5,747 nucleotides of DNA, taken from positions 1 to 5,747 of the forward strand of contig CAZAEH010000048.1 of NCBI GenBank assembly GCA_964484255.1, in the 5' to 3' direction. Shown piece after piece: positions 5,408-5,747 of the stretch; position 1 is the stretch's first letter; every line of letters starts with the position of its first letter. A program made the position numbers and the translations under genes. Source of the DNA: UBA6215 sp964484255 (lineage in GTDB: Bacteria > Omnitrophota > Gorgyraeia > Pluralincolimonadales > Pluralincolimonadaceae). The notes beneath the pieces are model-generated. The model made no database searches. It had not been told where the DNA came from and saw nothing but the letters and a program-made list of their open reading frames with translations.

Positions 5408-5747
5408 CTAATAAACCGTTATTCCGGCATAACCGACTACGGCGCTGTCATCACCTGTGACATCGCCGCTTGTCTGGTATTTTACCAGTTTGCCGTGTTT
5501 TGCACCCAGCTCTTTGGCAGCCACGATCATTACGCACACGGGCACATACCCGCACATCGATATCCCGTATTCCTCGACAACTTTCACCAATCGTTGCTCA
5601 TCAAGGGCAAGTACAGCCTCTATGGCCCTGGAATCCTTCTTCCTGGCCTCATCGGCAGTCTCGTAATGGGTCATGTCAGAGCTTGCTATGATGGTGGCCG
5701 GGCCGGTCTCCTTTATCGCAGAGGCTATCCGCATACCTATGCTCCTG
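5408..5747 (-). CDS. amrB: Memo-family protein / AmmeMemoRadiSam system protein B (3' part, start beyond the right edge)
   Basis: Only the last 112 residues are in the window, of a family usually about 270-300 long. The visible part carries IIASSDMTHYE (19-29 of the visible part), ISMCGYVPVCVM (62-73), KYQTSGDVTGDDSAVVGYAG (90-109) and a TVY end. These match the C-terminal half of Memo proteins. The D24, H27 and C65 of the visible part correspond to conserved D, H and C residues of the metal-binding pocket of human MEMO1. The fold resembles class III non-heme dioxygenases, but the bacterial role is not established. In many prokaryotes the gene sits with an AMMECR1-domain protein and a radical SAM protein. 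Neither is downstream here, so if present they must lie upstream, outside the window. The reading frame is open to the edge, and an internal ATG at 5734 is not the true start. Confidence 0.88.
   Translation of the reverse strand, partial: RSIGMRIASAIKETGPATIIASSDMTHYETADEARKKDSRAIEAVLALDEQRLVKVVEEYGISMCGYVPVCVMIVAAKELGAKHGKLVKYQTSGDVTGDDSAVVGYAGITVY

Noticed and set aside
1..5747. CRISPR array, insertion sequence, tRNA, toxin-antitoxin or other defence module
   Set aside because: No direct repeats with regular spacing, transposase motifs, tRNA-like cloverleaf or small paired toxin-like genes were seen. Nearly every base is accounted for by the nine coding genes.

Overview
The window reads as a densely packed bacterial chromosome segment. 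All nine genes lie on the minus strand, so transcription runs from position 5747 toward position 1. No tRNA, rRNA, mobile element, CRISPR array or long non-coding stretch is visible. The largest gap between genes is 40 bases, and several neighbours overlap by 4 to 17 bases, so most or all of the window could be one polycistronic unit. No convincing promoter or terminator was found.

Region by region, in transcription order: (1) 5747-5408, the C-terminal part of a Memo-family protein (AmmeMemoRadiSam system protein B), cut by the right edge. (2) 5367-4163, a small DUF1844-type protein translationally coupled to a short, membrane-anchored RmuC-type DNA recombination protein. (3) 4170-3211, a polytopic membrane protein of the UPF0104 / lysylphosphatidylglycerol-synthase transmembrane family, without a catalytic domain. 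(4) 3201-1, a housekeeping run: aroQ (type II 3-dehydroquinate dehydratase), an M24B Xaa-Pro peptidase, efp (elongation factor P), accB (biotin carboxyl carrier protein) and accC (biotin carboxylase, cut by the left edge).

Functionally, accB and accC make the biotin carrier and the biotin-carboxylating subunit of acetyl-CoA carboxylase (fatty acid synthesis). aroQ serves the shikimate pathway. efp relieves ribosome stalling at proline runs, and the neighbouring peptidase cleaves X-Pro bonds. The order aroQ - Xaa-Pro peptidase - efp - accB - accC matches the Bacillus subtilis yqhS-yqhT-efp ... accB-accC region, but without the sporulation genes that separate efp from accB there.

Organism: base composition is roughly half G+C, with heavy use of ATA (Ile) and AGG (Arg) codons. 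Together with DUF1844, a Memo homologue and this cluster, this suggests a deep-branching, probably Gram-negative anaerobe such as Omnitrophota or a related lineage known mostly from metagenomes. That is an inference from general impression and is not proven by any single marker. I found no clear evidence of a new defence or mobile system. The points most worth a second look are the DUF1844-RmuC coupling, the A-rich aroQ/peptidase junction, and the Memo gene whose partners are not in view.
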